A program made the translations under genes and the position numbers. Below the pieces are notes generated by a model that saw nothing but the letters and a program-made list of their open reading frames with translations, did not search any database and was not told where the DNA came from. 64,000 nucleotides of DNA, taken from assembly GCA_918797485.1 (NCBI GenBank), contig CAKKNE010000006.1, forward strand, positions 1,054,001-1,118,000. Reading direction: 5' to 3'. Below, piece after piece: positions 49,201-60,200 of the stretch (positions are counted from its first letter, which is position 1; each line of letters opens with the position of its first letter). This DNA comes from Pelagomonas calceolata (lineage: Eukaryota > Sar > Pelagophyceae > Pelagomonadales > Pelagomonadaceae).

Positions 49201-52200
49201 CTCGCCGAGAGTGCTGAAGATGTTTCGGAACGAATCAGAGCTATAAGAGCCAACGATTCTCAAACTCTCTACGATCTAGAAGACCAAGATGGAGAGGACC
49301 CCACGGCAGCCTGGCGGGACGCAGTGGTCGAAGGAAAAGGCTCTTCCGCACAAGTCGTCCCTGTAGATGATTTGTCGCTCGAGTGGGTCCACGGTTATTC
49401 TGGACAGTCCATGCGGGGCAACGCCCGCTACGCGTCGACGGGGGAGGTCGTCTACCCCGCCGCGTCGCTGGGACTGGTTCTGGACAAGACGGCCGTGTCC
49501 GAGCGGATGGTCCGCAGTCAGAAAATGATGAGCGTCCATGCGGGCCCGATCACGGCCCTGACGACCTTGGGGGACCTCTGCGCCACGTCAGCTAATGCTT
49601 CGGTGTTAATTTGGTCTTCTGCCGATACGAGTGGTGTGCAAGGCTTTTCACTCTTACATGAGGGTTGTTCCGCCTTAGCATTTAGTCAAGACGGTCGTTA
49701 TTTAGCGGCGGCGTCGTGCGACGACGCTCACACTCTCCATGTGTTTGGCCTGGGCGCGAAGCAAGGTTTGGTCGCCACGGCCTCTACTGGTAAAGACAAG
49801 ATTCTAGATGTAGCCTTCTCCAAGGACGCGACGACGATAGTCTATGGTGCTTCGAACAGTTTCGGTGTCTGCACGTTAAATGGGTCGCTACTAACAGTAA
49901 AAAGAGGCTTATTCGCGGGCCAGAAGAGGCAGGCCGTCTTTTGCTGCGCTTTCGTTTCCAACGGCGACGAGGAGAAGGGCGTCGTCGGGACCCAGTCCGG
50001 TTCCATTTTTACGTTGGACGGTCGTTCGTTAGCCGAGGAGAACCACTCGCACATGGGAGGACCTTGCTATACGATGTGGAGTTGCACTTCTGTTGAAGGT
50101 GAATCAGACTTGGACAGTGTCGTCCTCGTGACGGGCGGCTACGACGGCAAGGTCAAGCTCTTCTCCTACGACATGGAGCTTCGATTAGAGTTCGACGCGC
50201 GGCAGCACAGCGTCGACGGCTCGGTCAGTTCCGCGTGCCTCAATTATGACAGGAGGAAGGTCCTCGTCGGGACGGCCGGTTCCGAGATTTTTGAATTCGC
50301 GACGAACGACGAGTCGGACCTCAATAAAGGACCGTTGGTGAGTGGCCACTGCTCCGGTTCACTCAAGGCCGTCGCGTGTCATCCCATACTACAGGAAGTG
50401 GCCACGGTCGGCGACGACGGCTACCTGCGAACGTGGAGTCTGTCTTCCCATAAACAACTAAGAAAATTAAATGTGGGCCACGCGTCGCGCGCGCTCGCTT
50501 TTCTGCCCAACGGCCACGAGATAGGTGTGGGCTTAGGCATCGAAGGTACGGATAGTAAGGACGCGGGCAAGGTCCTCATTGTGTCCATGTTAAAACCATC
50601 CTTGGAGATCGCCAAGGAGCTCAAGGACGCCAATGGTGCCATCACGTGCATTTCCTTTAGTCCCGACGGTTGTTGCATGGCCGTCGGGAGCGCCGACTCG
50701 AACATTTACGTCTACGACACTTTGAATTCCTTTGTCTTGAAGTGCACGTGCGAGGGCCATAGTGACATACCTCGCACATTAGATTATTCTTCCGACTCGC
50801 TACGAATTATGTCCACTTCGTTTGCTGAGATGCGGTGTCATGACGCCCGGAACGGGGACATTTGTGGCTACGACGCGACGATGGAGATCAGCGACTATGA
50901 TGGGTGGACGGCGCCGCTGGGCTGGCCCGTCCTCGGCTGTTATCCTCCTCATTCTGACGCTACGGACATCAACGCGGTCTGCAAGTCGTCCGATAGTACA
51001 CTGTTGGCTACGGCCGATCGATCGGGACTCGTCAGCTTATACAGATGGCCCTGCTCTCAAAAATTGCCGGCGAAGACCTACAAGGGCCACGGCGGTGGTG
51101 TCGCGATGTGTCGCTTTACCCCTGATGGCGCTTACCTAGCTACGGTCGGCGAGAGCGACCGCTGTCTATTGCAGTGGGCCCGGCGGTCGAATGGTTCCTG
51201 TGCCAAGTCCAAGGGGGCGCTGCCTCCACAAACGATGAGTGACGTGCCGCCTCCTCCCGATTACCTCGAGCCCGAGGATCCTTCTTCCGCAGAACCTTCC
51301 GAGTTGGTTGCACCCTCTACACCACCTCAATTAAGCTTCTGCTACGGCGTGCCGCCCCAACTCAACAGGGTGGGGTACTCTACGCATGGTGATATTGTAC
51401 TGGGTCTCGGTAGCAAGGGCGTTGTGTACGACAAGAGCTCGCACACGATGCGCTTCTTCTCCTCGAAGAATTTAGTCTCTGCTTTTGCCTGCTCCGGTGC
51501 GTACGGCGCCGTCGCGGAAGTACAAGGTACAGTACACGTTTTTGACGCGGAGACCGGTCGGAAGTGCGGCTCGTTGCCTCCGTCGTTGAAGGCCGTGTCC
51601 CACTTGGTCTTCTCGGACGACGGCTCTACGTTGGTAGGAGTGGGCGTCGGTCTCAACAAATTGTTGACGGTGGCTTCCTGGACCTCGATGTCGGGTCGCT
51701 GGGAGGACTCTGTCGCTGCGGCAGCATCACCAATCCCGTTGACTAATGTAGGATTCGCCTGCTGGGGCGGCCCCTCTTCATTAGCTATTGGCGGCGTCGG
51801 CGATACGGATGCACCAGATATTTTATTTTGCGACGTTTCGGGCAAGAACGTGTCTCAACGAAAAACGCAATCTCTGAGTTTCGCCGCTTATACGGCCGGC
51901 GGTTCCGTCTCAGATACTATCCTGGCGGGCACACCCTCTGGTCAATTGGAGGTCTGGGCCGGTGCTACGGAAGTGAAACGCACTCAAACCACAGAGGCCC
52001 ATGCGGGCGGCGTGACGTGCGTCTCCGGAAATATATCTGCCGGCCGCGACGGCTGGGTCAAGGTCTGGTCGAGTGACTTGGAGTGTCTGCGGTCGTATTT
52101 CGTGGGGACCGCGGGTATTACGTCACTAGCGGTTTCTCTCACCAAAATCGCGACCGTGTGCGATGGTGCATTGGTGGAAATTGTGGCCGACAGTGGATGT

Positions 52201-53133
52201 GCTTCCACACTCTTGCAGGGTGATGGTAGTGGACAATGTGGTTTAGACGAAAAGGACGGCACTTTGTGTATTACGGGCGACGGCGGTTATGTGAGATTAT
52301 TCTCTTCAACCACGAGGCAACTGAAGACAGCCTTCTCACTCACAGGATTCCCGTCGCGCGCTTGTGCCTTCGCGCCCGGTGAGAGTACCCATTTAGCTAT
52401 AGGGATCGGTTCCGGCGCGCCGTCACTCGATGTCGACGGCAAGTTTTACGTCCTCGATCTCGTCCCCGACGAGCATGGAGTATCTTTGTCGAAGATCGCG
52501 GAGGGCCACAACGCCAAGGCTTACATAACCTGCGCTTCCTATTCTCCCGATGGCCAGACTCTTGCTCTTGGAGCTGCTGATAATGTGATTTACTTACATG
52601 GCGTCAATGGTTCAACTCCGTATGAGCTCTTCGCCGTCTTCGACAAGCACGAGGCGCCGATCCGATGCCTGGACTTCTCGTCCGATAGTAGTACTATCAG
52701 AGCGGTGTGTGTCAACAACGTCCTCAAGTCTTGTAAGAGCGCGTCGGGCGACGAAGTGCCTCTGTCGGATATTGCGTGGGCGACAGCTAGGTGCCCGGTT
52801 GGTGCTTTAGTCTCAGGCTTATCGAACGCGTCGGATCCGCCCGTCGCTTGTGCAGTGAACGACGGTACCATTGTTTCTGCATCACATTTTGGCTCCGTTT
52901 CAGCTCGAGTCTGGCCGGCGACGGACGCCGCGTCGGCACCATCCACAAGGGGCCACGGCGGGCCCTGCGCGTCGATCGTCTACGCGTCGACCGTCGCGTC
53001 GGCCGGCGCGTTCGACGGCTGCGTGCTGCAGTGGAACGTGGCGCCTGCTACGGCGGCGCCGCCGCCGCCGCCCGACCCCGTCGTCGTGACCGAGGTCGAG
53101 CCGGAGGCGGAGGACGCTCCTGCGGAAGAGTAG
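46291..53133 (+). CDS. Giant EF-hand / EML-like WD40 protein, 2225 aa
   Basis: Two exons, 46291..48361 and 48527..53133. MGQVIGKG could be N-myristoylated. Two EF-hand loops follow: DTDRNDLIDALE (72-83) and DFSESGELLLDE (108-119). The rest is a long series of WD40 blades, with three large arrays separated by acidic linkers (around 690-720, 880-920 and 1590-1640). HELP/EML-type words recur: GRGSAAYTTG, VHAGPITALT, VSGHCSGSLKAVACHP, EDGSTLPD. Tandem arrays of this kind occur in the EML5/6 group that binds microtubules. The C-terminus is acidic (VTEVEPEAEDAPAEE). The intron sits in the linker between arrays. Function in detail is inference; next to CFAP58 a microtubule role is likely. Confidence 0.82.
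48362..48526 (+). mobile_element. Introner family C, intron of EML-like gene
   Basis: 165 nt, GTGCTGACTCAGCGTC to TCCCACACAG. Splicing joins PAEGEEG-EEPAPVEE and avoids the stop in the unspliced frame. Downstream exon starts GC. Confidence 0.9.
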
Positions 53134-53406
53134 TTGCCTCCTTCCCCCTTCCTAAGAGAGGTTTCTACACTACTATGTCGTTACGGGCGCCGCCGCGGCG
53201 CCGTCGAGGGCAGGTCGCACAAGGACGCCTACAAGCCGGCGCTAGGATCCCGCAGAAGGGCCCTTCTCTCGACATGGGCTCCGCGAAGATGGTCGGCTCC
53301 TACGGGGTCCGTCGCTGCGGCGCTGGCCTACCAGGGCTAGGTGTCGGTTGTCGCGCGTCGCTCCGCTCTAGGTCTTCAGATAGACAACAGTTTTTACGCG
53401 CCAATG

Positions 53407-53883
53407 TCACCTCGCCTCGGGCGCGACGCGCGCCTCGACGGGCTGCGCCGCGGGCACCTGGACCTGGAACGTCGCGCCCGGCGGACAGCCCGGCGGGCAG
53501 GCGACCCGGATCGTCTGGCCGTTGTGCTGCGCCGAGATGACCTGGCCTGCCTGGCAGCCCGGCGGCACCTGCAGCGCGATCAGGACCTGGCCGGCTGGCG
53601 GCCCGCCGGGCGCCGGCTGCGGCGGCGCCGGCTGCTCCGGTTGCGGCGGCGCCGGCTGCTCCGGTTGCGGCGGCGCCGGCTGCGGCTCGCGCTCCGGCGA
53701 CGGTGCGACCTTCTGCGGTGCCGACGGTTGTGTTGTTCGGACGGGCGGCACGTACGCCGTCTCCGGGAGCTCGTCCGGAGAACCGTAGCGCCTGGGGTTC
53801 ATGATCCGCCGCGCGCGCTCGGCCTCCCTTCGTCGATATTCGCTGCTCACGCGCGCCTCCGGCGACGAGGCGCTGCCGCCCAT
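53407..53883 (-). CDS. Small Pro/Gln-rich protein with lipid-anchor start, 158 aa
   Basis: ATG at 53883 (MGGSASSPEARVSSEYRRRE), a plausible N-myristoylation signal. The middle has repeated QPAPPQPEQPAPP units. The C-terminal domain IALQVPPGCQAGQVISAQ...TIRVACPPGCPPGATFQVQVP is a two-fold beta motif that I have seen at the end of many stramenopile proteins. Role unknown. It is convergent with the EML-like gene (273-bp gap with nothing recognised). Confidence 0.65.
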   Translation of the reverse strand: MGGSASSPEARVSSEYRRREAERARRIMNPRRYGSPDELPETAYVPPVRTTQPSAPQKVAPSPEREPQPAPPQPEQPAPPQPEQPAPPQPAPGGPPAGQVLIALQVPPGCQAGQVISAQHNGQTIRVACPPGCPPGATFQVQVPAAQPVEARVAPEAR

Positions 53884-54564
53884 GGGTAATGCTGCTTGTG
53901 ATGGTGCGGCTGCGAGCAAGCTGTCCAGTGGCTGCCCAGGGTGAGACGCACGTACGTGTTGCGCCCCGCGCAGTGCTGATCGATGGCACTACACTCGAGT
54001 CGGAGTTGGGCGCCTAGGAGCCGAGAGGGCTGCCCACAACAAGCCGGCACACACCTTTGGCAGGGACCCCTAGTGGGTTTCTCACGGCGCGCCCCGCACG
54101 CTGTGGCGGGCTTTGCGACCTAGATCGCACCCCATCAGTCCCCGTCGGACGCGTCGCGCGACGCAGCTGGCCGGCGTGGCAACCGCGCGCGGCTCCACCA
54201 TCGGTCCAGCCTGAACAGAGGAGCGGTCGCACCCGTGCGACCGCTCCGCATTCGCCCACCAGCGGACGCCCCGCCGCGCGTGACCACATTCCGATGGACG
54301 AAATCGCTCCCCGTGGGCAGCGCCTTCCGCTTTCATCGCCTGTTAGGCAAAAGCAGCAACGAACAGCTGCCAAAGCGCTGCCCCCGCCGACCCCCAGCCA
54401 ACGCTTACCCCGTGCACACGTCGCTGCTCAGTGCGTAACTCAAATGTCGCTGCGCGCGTCGCCGCCATTGCTGAATCCTGGCATCCACGCCACCGACGCG
54501 ACGCCAGCGCGATGGCGTGCACCCGACTCACTGGTTGATTTGCGCGCAGGTGCTCCTCTCGATC
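53884..54564. other. Intergenic plus 5' UTR of the ammonium transporter
   Basis: About 680 bp, divergent promoters. The last 100-120 bp look like an intron in the 5' UTR of the transporter (see 54450-54549). No other gene supported. Confidence 0.5.
54450..54549 (+). mobile_element. Probable family T introner in the 5' UTR of the ammonium transporter
   Basis: The right end CTGGTTGATTTGCGCGCAG is a family T end with changes, and CTGCGCGC at 54450 mirrors its last 8 bases. Internal sequence (CATCCACGCCACCGACGCGACG, in part) matches family T. The acceptor CAG is 15 bp before the ATG. A clean target duplication is not visible and the donor is uncertain (perhaps GT at 54446). Confidence 0.55.
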
Positions 54565-56098
54565 ATGGCCGAGACAATCACTGCGGACGCCGTCGCCGAC
54601 GCCGTCGCGCCGGGCGGCATTGATGCTGGTCATACGGCGTGGATCCTCATGTCCTGCGCCCTCGTGAACTTCATGACGCCGGGCCTGGCCTTCTTCTACG
54701 GCGGCCTCGTCCGGCGCAACCACGTGCTCTCGATCATCATCCAGAATTACGTTTGCATGGGAATCATCACGCTGATCTGGGTCGTCTGGGGCTTCTCGCT
54801 CTGCTTCGGCGCGTCCGGCTGGTTCTACGGCGACCCGGGCGACTTCGTGATGCTCAACCGCGTCTCCGGCGCGCCGCTGCCGCACGAGGGCCGCGGCAAG
54901 ATGGGCGAGGCCTACGTCGAGGGCATCCCGGGCTTGGTCTTCGCCGCGTATCAAGGGATGTTCGCCGTGATTACGCCGGCGCTGATGACTGGCGCTTTTG
55001 CCGAAAGGATTAAGTTCGCGCCGTTTCTCGTGTTCGTGGTGCTCTGGGTGCACCTCGTGTACTTTCCCTGGTGCCACTGGGTCTGGGGCCCGAACGGCTG
55101 GCTGATGACCTGGGGCGTCTGCGACTTTGCTGGAGGTTTAGTTGTGCACGTGACGGCTGGGTTCTCGGCTCTGGCTACGGTCATGGCCCTGCCGTCGAGA
55201 GAAAAGCTCGAGGGCGCCCCGGTCGACACGACGCCGCACAATGTTCCGTATGTAGCTTTAGGGACGGCCTTGCTCTGGTTCGGCTGGTTCGGCTTCAACG
55301 GCGGGAGCGCCCTCGGCTCGGACAGTGTTGCCGCATATGCTTTGATCAACACGGAGATTTCTGCCAGTGTAGCTCTATTGGTCTGGATGTTCATCGAGTG
55401 GAAGCTCGAGGGAAAACCGAGTTTGGTAGGCGTCTGCGTCGGCGCCATCGCCGGCCTCGCCACGATCACGCCGGCGGCGGGCTTCGTCAAGCCGTGGGCG
55501 GCGGTCGTGATTGGCACCGCCTCGGCCATCTTCTGCTACGCCTGCGTTTATGGATTGACGAAGATGGGCTACGACGACGCGTTAGATGTGTGGGGCGTCC
55601 ACGGCATGGGCGGCTTCCTCGGGACGTGTCTGTTGGGCGTGCTGGCGGAACACGACGTGAACGGGGTGTCCGGCGCGATCTCGGCGTCCCGCGGTGCTGC
55701 GGCGCCTTCACGCCGTCGACGCGACTCGTCTCCATCTCACAATGAAGTGGGTGGTTCGTTTTTCGAATTTGAGGCCGTTCGGACCGCGGCGAGTGACCGC
55801 GATGCTCCGCGCAGGCGACTGGAATCAGTTCAAGAAGCAACTCGCGGCGGCGTTGCTTTGTGCTATTTACAGTTTCGTCGTGGCCTTCGCGCTCATGAAG
55901 GGTTTGATGCTGGTGATGGACGTCGTCCCGGACGTGGAAATGGTGCGGTCGGGCCTCGACTACTCGATGCACGGCATGCTCGCGCACAATTCTGATGATG
56001 ACGACGCGAAGCCGAAGAAGAGCGCCGCGCGGGGCCCCGAGAAGACGGAGGAGATGGACGGTAGTGGTGCGAAGGTCGGCATCCGCCTCGACCCCTGA
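54565..56098 (+). CDS. Ammonium transporter (AMT/MEP family)
   Basis: Exons 54565..55672 and 55815..56098, 463 aa. About 11 membrane helices: FMTPGLAFFYGGLVRRNHVLS (first half signature), MTGAFAERIKF, WCHWVWGPNGWL, DFAGGLVVHVTAGFSAL (with the conserved Asp and first pore His), LGTALLWFGWFGFNGGSAL, and DVWGVHGMGGFLGTCLLG (second pore His). The twin His and gate Phe regions are present, so it should carry ammonium across the plasma membrane. The C-terminal cytosolic tail is short and acidic/basic mixed. The intron with a GC donor interrupts the last periplasmic loop. Confidence 0.95.
55673..55814 (+). mobile_element. Introner family A, GC-AG, ammonium transporter
   Basis: 142 nt, GCGCGATCTCGGCG to GATGCTCCGCGCAG with full sense core. 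Downstream exon also starts GC. Joins VNGVSG-DWNQFKKQ. Confidence 0.93.
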
Positions 56099-56217
56099 GT
56101 TGTGAGGTCGTGAGCCGCCCAATTCGTCGCAAGCCCCCCTCCCTACCCGCGGCTCCCTCACAAGTGAACATAACACCGTTGTCTGCACTACTCGATGACG
56201 AGACAATAATGTTACGG

Positions 56218-56733
56218 CTAGTGGCGCGACACGAGCATGCGCCCTCGCTGTGATACGCTCGACAGGCCGACGGTCCGGCTCAGGACCACTGAGCCGGACT
56301 TGGCCAGCGGCGACGTGTAGGAGCCGGGCCCGAGGTGGTGGCCGTCGAAGCCCCACTCCATGGGCGCCGATGCGACGTAGTTGAGGCCGTTCGGGTCCAG
56401 GCGCGACGACCGTCCGGACGACCGAGCCCACGAACTTTGTGGTCTTTGCAATTGACTTGGAGAGAAGAATTCAAACCCAGACGGAATGTCGTAGCACGAG
56501 GGCACGTCGACGAATTCGAGGGAAGGCTCCGAGAGCTTCCGCCGCGTCTTCGAGATGACGCTGCCCCCCGTGAGGAACGGCTTCTTGGACCGGCGCGAGT
56601 ACCTGACCGGCAGGTGCGCCCGCGCGTAGTGGTGGATGTCGCTCCCGTTCTGGAGGAGCGAGTGGTCCTTGAGGGCCGGCGACGGCAGCGCGTGGACGTA
56701 GCCGCCCAATTGGCTGCTCTGCATGAGGGACAT
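56218..56733 (-). CDS. Small SHIPPO/ODF3-like protein, 171 aa
   Basis: ATG at 56733 (MSLMQSSQLGGYVHALPSP). The frame continues upstream without a better ATG. SWARSSGRSSRLDPNGLNYV precedes HLGPGSYTSPLAKSG, which carries the Pro-Gly-Pro-x-Tyr-type SHIPPO repeat of axonemal luminal proteins (LGPGSY). Other Pro/Tyr/Ser motifs (YDIPSGFEFFSP) fit that style. One clear repeat only, so the family call is tentative. It converges on the ammonium transporter. Confidence 0.55.
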   Translation of the reverse strand: MSLMQSSQLGGYVHALPSPALKDHSLLQNGSDIHHYARAHLPVRYSRRSKKPFLTGGSVISKTRRKLSEPSLEFVDVPSCYDIPSGFEFFSPSQLQRPQSSWARSSGRSSRLDPNGLNYVASAPMEWGFDGHHLGPGSYTSPLAKSGSVVLSRTVGLSSVSQRGRMLVSRH

Positions 56734-57290
56734 GCCGGCGCTGCCGCCGGGAGCGCTCCCTCGTGGGGTGCGGGGTCGGGCGGCGCCCGGACGCGCTGCG
56801 GCGGTGGCGTCGGTGCAGCCCCGCGGTCTCCTCGCGCGCGCGAGGGCAGCCCTGGCGCGTCCCGGGAGAGCGTGGGTTACTCTTTCCCTCAATTTCTGTT
56901 GATATTCGAACCCTCGGCGAGGAGCTCTCCGGCCCGACGCGCCGGCGGAGCGGTCGCCGCGACGGATGCTGCTTGCTAGTGTGTCTTACAGGACGCTAGC
57001 ACACAGCCTCCGCAGCCAAGCCAATTTCATAGCCTGTGTGCGGCCGGTCAGGCTCGGAGCATCTGTTTTAGATTGCTTTTGTTGAGACAGACCGCCCGCG
57101 ACCGCGTTGGGACGCGCGAAACCGGGCCCGGAGCGCCCACAGCCCTGCCGACCGGCAGCGTCTCTTTTGGACGCTGCCGGCGGGGCGCCGCGGAGCCGTA
57201 TTGGTCCGGCGCCGCCGCCGCTGCAGGGCCGCGCGCGAGCCCGCTCACTCAAGACAAGGACCGCGCAGAGCGTCGCGATAAAACGGGACC
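56734..57290. other. Intergenic, 557 bp, divergent
   Basis: Between the SHIPPO-like gene (-) and the PX-domain gene (+). TAGTGTCTTACAGGACGCTAGC occurs near 56978 (in part tgtcttacaggacgctagc), also seen near 34320. Nothing else supported. Confidence 0.45.
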
Positions 57291-60200
57291 ATGGCCTCGT
57301 ACCTCTACAATTCCTTAAAGAGAATTGTCGTCGGAGAAGAGGACGACGACCCGTCCTGTCTGAAGGACCCCGTGACCATGGCGCTGTACGAAGATCCTTT
57401 GAAGGGTCTAGGTCTCAAACAAACCGCACAACCGTGGGACACGAGAGACGCGCTGCGGACGAACTGCTTGAATTTAGTAGCGCAATCGTCTCTGAACCGA
57501 CGAGATAAACCTCTACTACCGCATAAATACGCGCTCATCGCCTACCACCTCGCGGCGAAAACCATCAAGGTGACGAAGGCGCAGGACCTCAAAAGGCTCC
57601 TGGACGAGGAACCGCACTTGTTCTCTGGTGCGGTCCCGCGTCGCGCGCAGGTGCCTTCACGCCATCGAGCCGCGTCGTCTCCAGGAGAGAAGGCGTCGGG
57701 CGGTCTTTTTCGCGACTTTGAGCCGTTTCGGACCGCGTCGCGACGCCGTCGTTCCGCGCAGGCCGGCCCACGGACATGCTGCAGATTCTGAGGCCGGTCC
57801 ACTGCGCCGGCGTGCCCACGAATAGTCGTGTCCGAGCGGGCGCGATGTTGCACGTCATCTACGATGATTACGTCCTGTGCCAGGACCCGGGCGACGCGCT
57901 GCCGCACCAGCAGTACGTCTGCAAGGTGTCCTATTGTGGAAGACAACATTTCGTGAGGAGACGGTTCTCGGAGTTTAAATTACTACACGATAAATTACAA
58001 AAAGAATTACTTGTGGTGCCGGGCTTTCCGAGTGCTGATGTGTCCTACAAAGTTGGCCTTGGCGATTATTCAGCGAGAGGCAAGGCTCTCTGTAGATACG
58101 CTTGTAGAGTGCACGCCTCATTGGGCGCGCGGGGCATGTTCTCGCCGCGCTTGCTCGCGTTCCTGGAGATCGACGCGGCTCGTGTTCATATCGAGGAGGA
58201 CGGTGCGGTCTCGGCGTCCCGCGGTGCCTTCACGCCATCGACGCGCGTCGTCTCCAGGAATGCTGGAAGTGGGTGGTCTCTGGTCCAAATTTGAGCCGTT
58301 TCAGACCGCGTCGAGGGACCACGATGCTCACGCAGTCGTTCCGCACAGGTCGCGTCTCGAAGATGCTCGACTCCACGTCCCAGGTCTCGGGGAGCGTCTG
58401 GCACATGGTCGACGAGTTCTGGCTGAAAAAGTGGCGCAAGTTCGTGCTAGGGCGGGCGGCGCGACGTTATGAGCCGCCGGGGCCGATTTCCAACGAACAC
58501 CTCCTCGAGAGTGTGGCGCGCACGCGCTATCTACTGACCGAATCGCTCACGGTGGAGGAAAGGAAGAAGCGCCAGAAGGAGCTCGACGAGCGCGCGACGA
58601 CCGTCCCACCACCAATACGTAGAGAAGCTCGGTTAGAATTCGACCAGCGGAGTGCCGCGGTGGACAAGTACCAGACGCCATTGGACGAGGATAGCAAGGA
58701 GGAACCCGTACAACCGGAGCCCGCGACGATAGGAAAACATTATCGGGCGATCAACTACGACCTGTGGACGTACTGGCGGATGGTGCACGGCGGCGGTGCC
58801 GAGTCAGCGTCTTCACGCCATCTTCATGAATCGTCTCCACGAGAGAATGGTTTCTTTTTCGAATTTGGGGCCGTTCGGACCGCGTCGCGACGTGGTCGCC
58901 GCGGCGCCGTCCCGAGGATCACACGAGCGTCGTCCCCGCGCAGGCCCCTGCATCTCGCGCAAGACGAAGGAAATCACCTCTCCGCCGGCCTGCGGCCCCG
59001 GCCAGGAGGCCGTGTCTCGCTTGCAACGCTTCGGGAGGATGTGCATCTCCAAACAGCGACGCATCGCGAAGTTCTGGAATCATTTATCAGGTACCGCTGC
59101 TGGAGTGAGGGAGGTCTTAGCTGATGCTGCTGAGAGGCGTATAAGAGATAGAGTGGATAGGACCCTGGGCGCGGCGCGGAACAAGCGCACGGAAGGGAGA
59201 TTGAGGTTAGCGGCTCGCTACACGCAGCGCATGTGGCGGTCGAAGCGCGCGTACGCGTTCAACGACGAGAACGTAAAAGTGATGAAGCACGCGCAGGAGA
59301 TCTTCGCGCGGGCCGACGGGGAGGTCGAGCACGCGTCGGCGGGCGCGCCCTTCGTCGTCGAGGAGGGGGAGAGGATCGTGCAGGTCGGCGCGACGGAGCA
59401 GTACGAGATCAAGTTTACCGAGTCGGATGGTCCTTCCTTGCCCGTCGTGTTCAAGCGCCATTCCTGTTCGGAGCTGACGTATGTCCACTCCGTCGGGAAG
59501 GACATGGCGATGAAGAAGGGGCGGGATCAATTGGTGCGGACGCGGCGTCCGTTGGTCTTCTCGCGCGTCGCGTCGATGGCGTCGGGGGGAGAGCAGGCCG
59601 ATTCGGGCCGCCGGTCGCCGCGATGGCGTCGACGCCGTCTTCATGATCACGCGAGGGGTCCACGCGTCGCGCGAGAGCGGGTCGCGGCGATGGCGTCTCG
59701 CGAGCGTCGTGTCGCGCCTCGCAGGTGCCCGACTCCGTGTTATTGGTGGTCCAGTCCTACCCCGTGTCGTCGTTGGCGCACGACCAGGTCATGCACCGGT
59801 TACGTTCGGCAAAATGGCCCGTCACGCTTAGATTTTCGAGACCACTCACCGATAGCGACGTGACACCCCTCGCGCGATGCTTGCAGCTGGAACAGCAGGG
59901 CGAACTGCCCGACGACCTGAAGCTGCAGATGCTCAAGCGGCTCCTCAGCAAGGGCGTCGCGGTCAGGAAACACGGCTCCAGGAAGCAGGCGTACGACACG
60001 GTCGTGTACCTCAACGAGACGATGCTCTTCTGGCGGGTGCGATCTCGGCGTTTTGAAGTGTTGCGGTGCCTTCACGCCATCGACGCGACTCGTGTCCATC
60101 TCACGAGGCCGTTCGGACCGCTTTGACGGAAATGCTCCGCGCAGGTCCGCGACGCCCTTAAGCAGCAGGCCAATTCCAAGGTGCGCAAGAAGAAGAAGAC

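Noticed and set aside
54057-54623. 188-codon plus ORF before the ammonium transporter
   Set aside because: It runs through a probable UTR introner and has random-looking composition.
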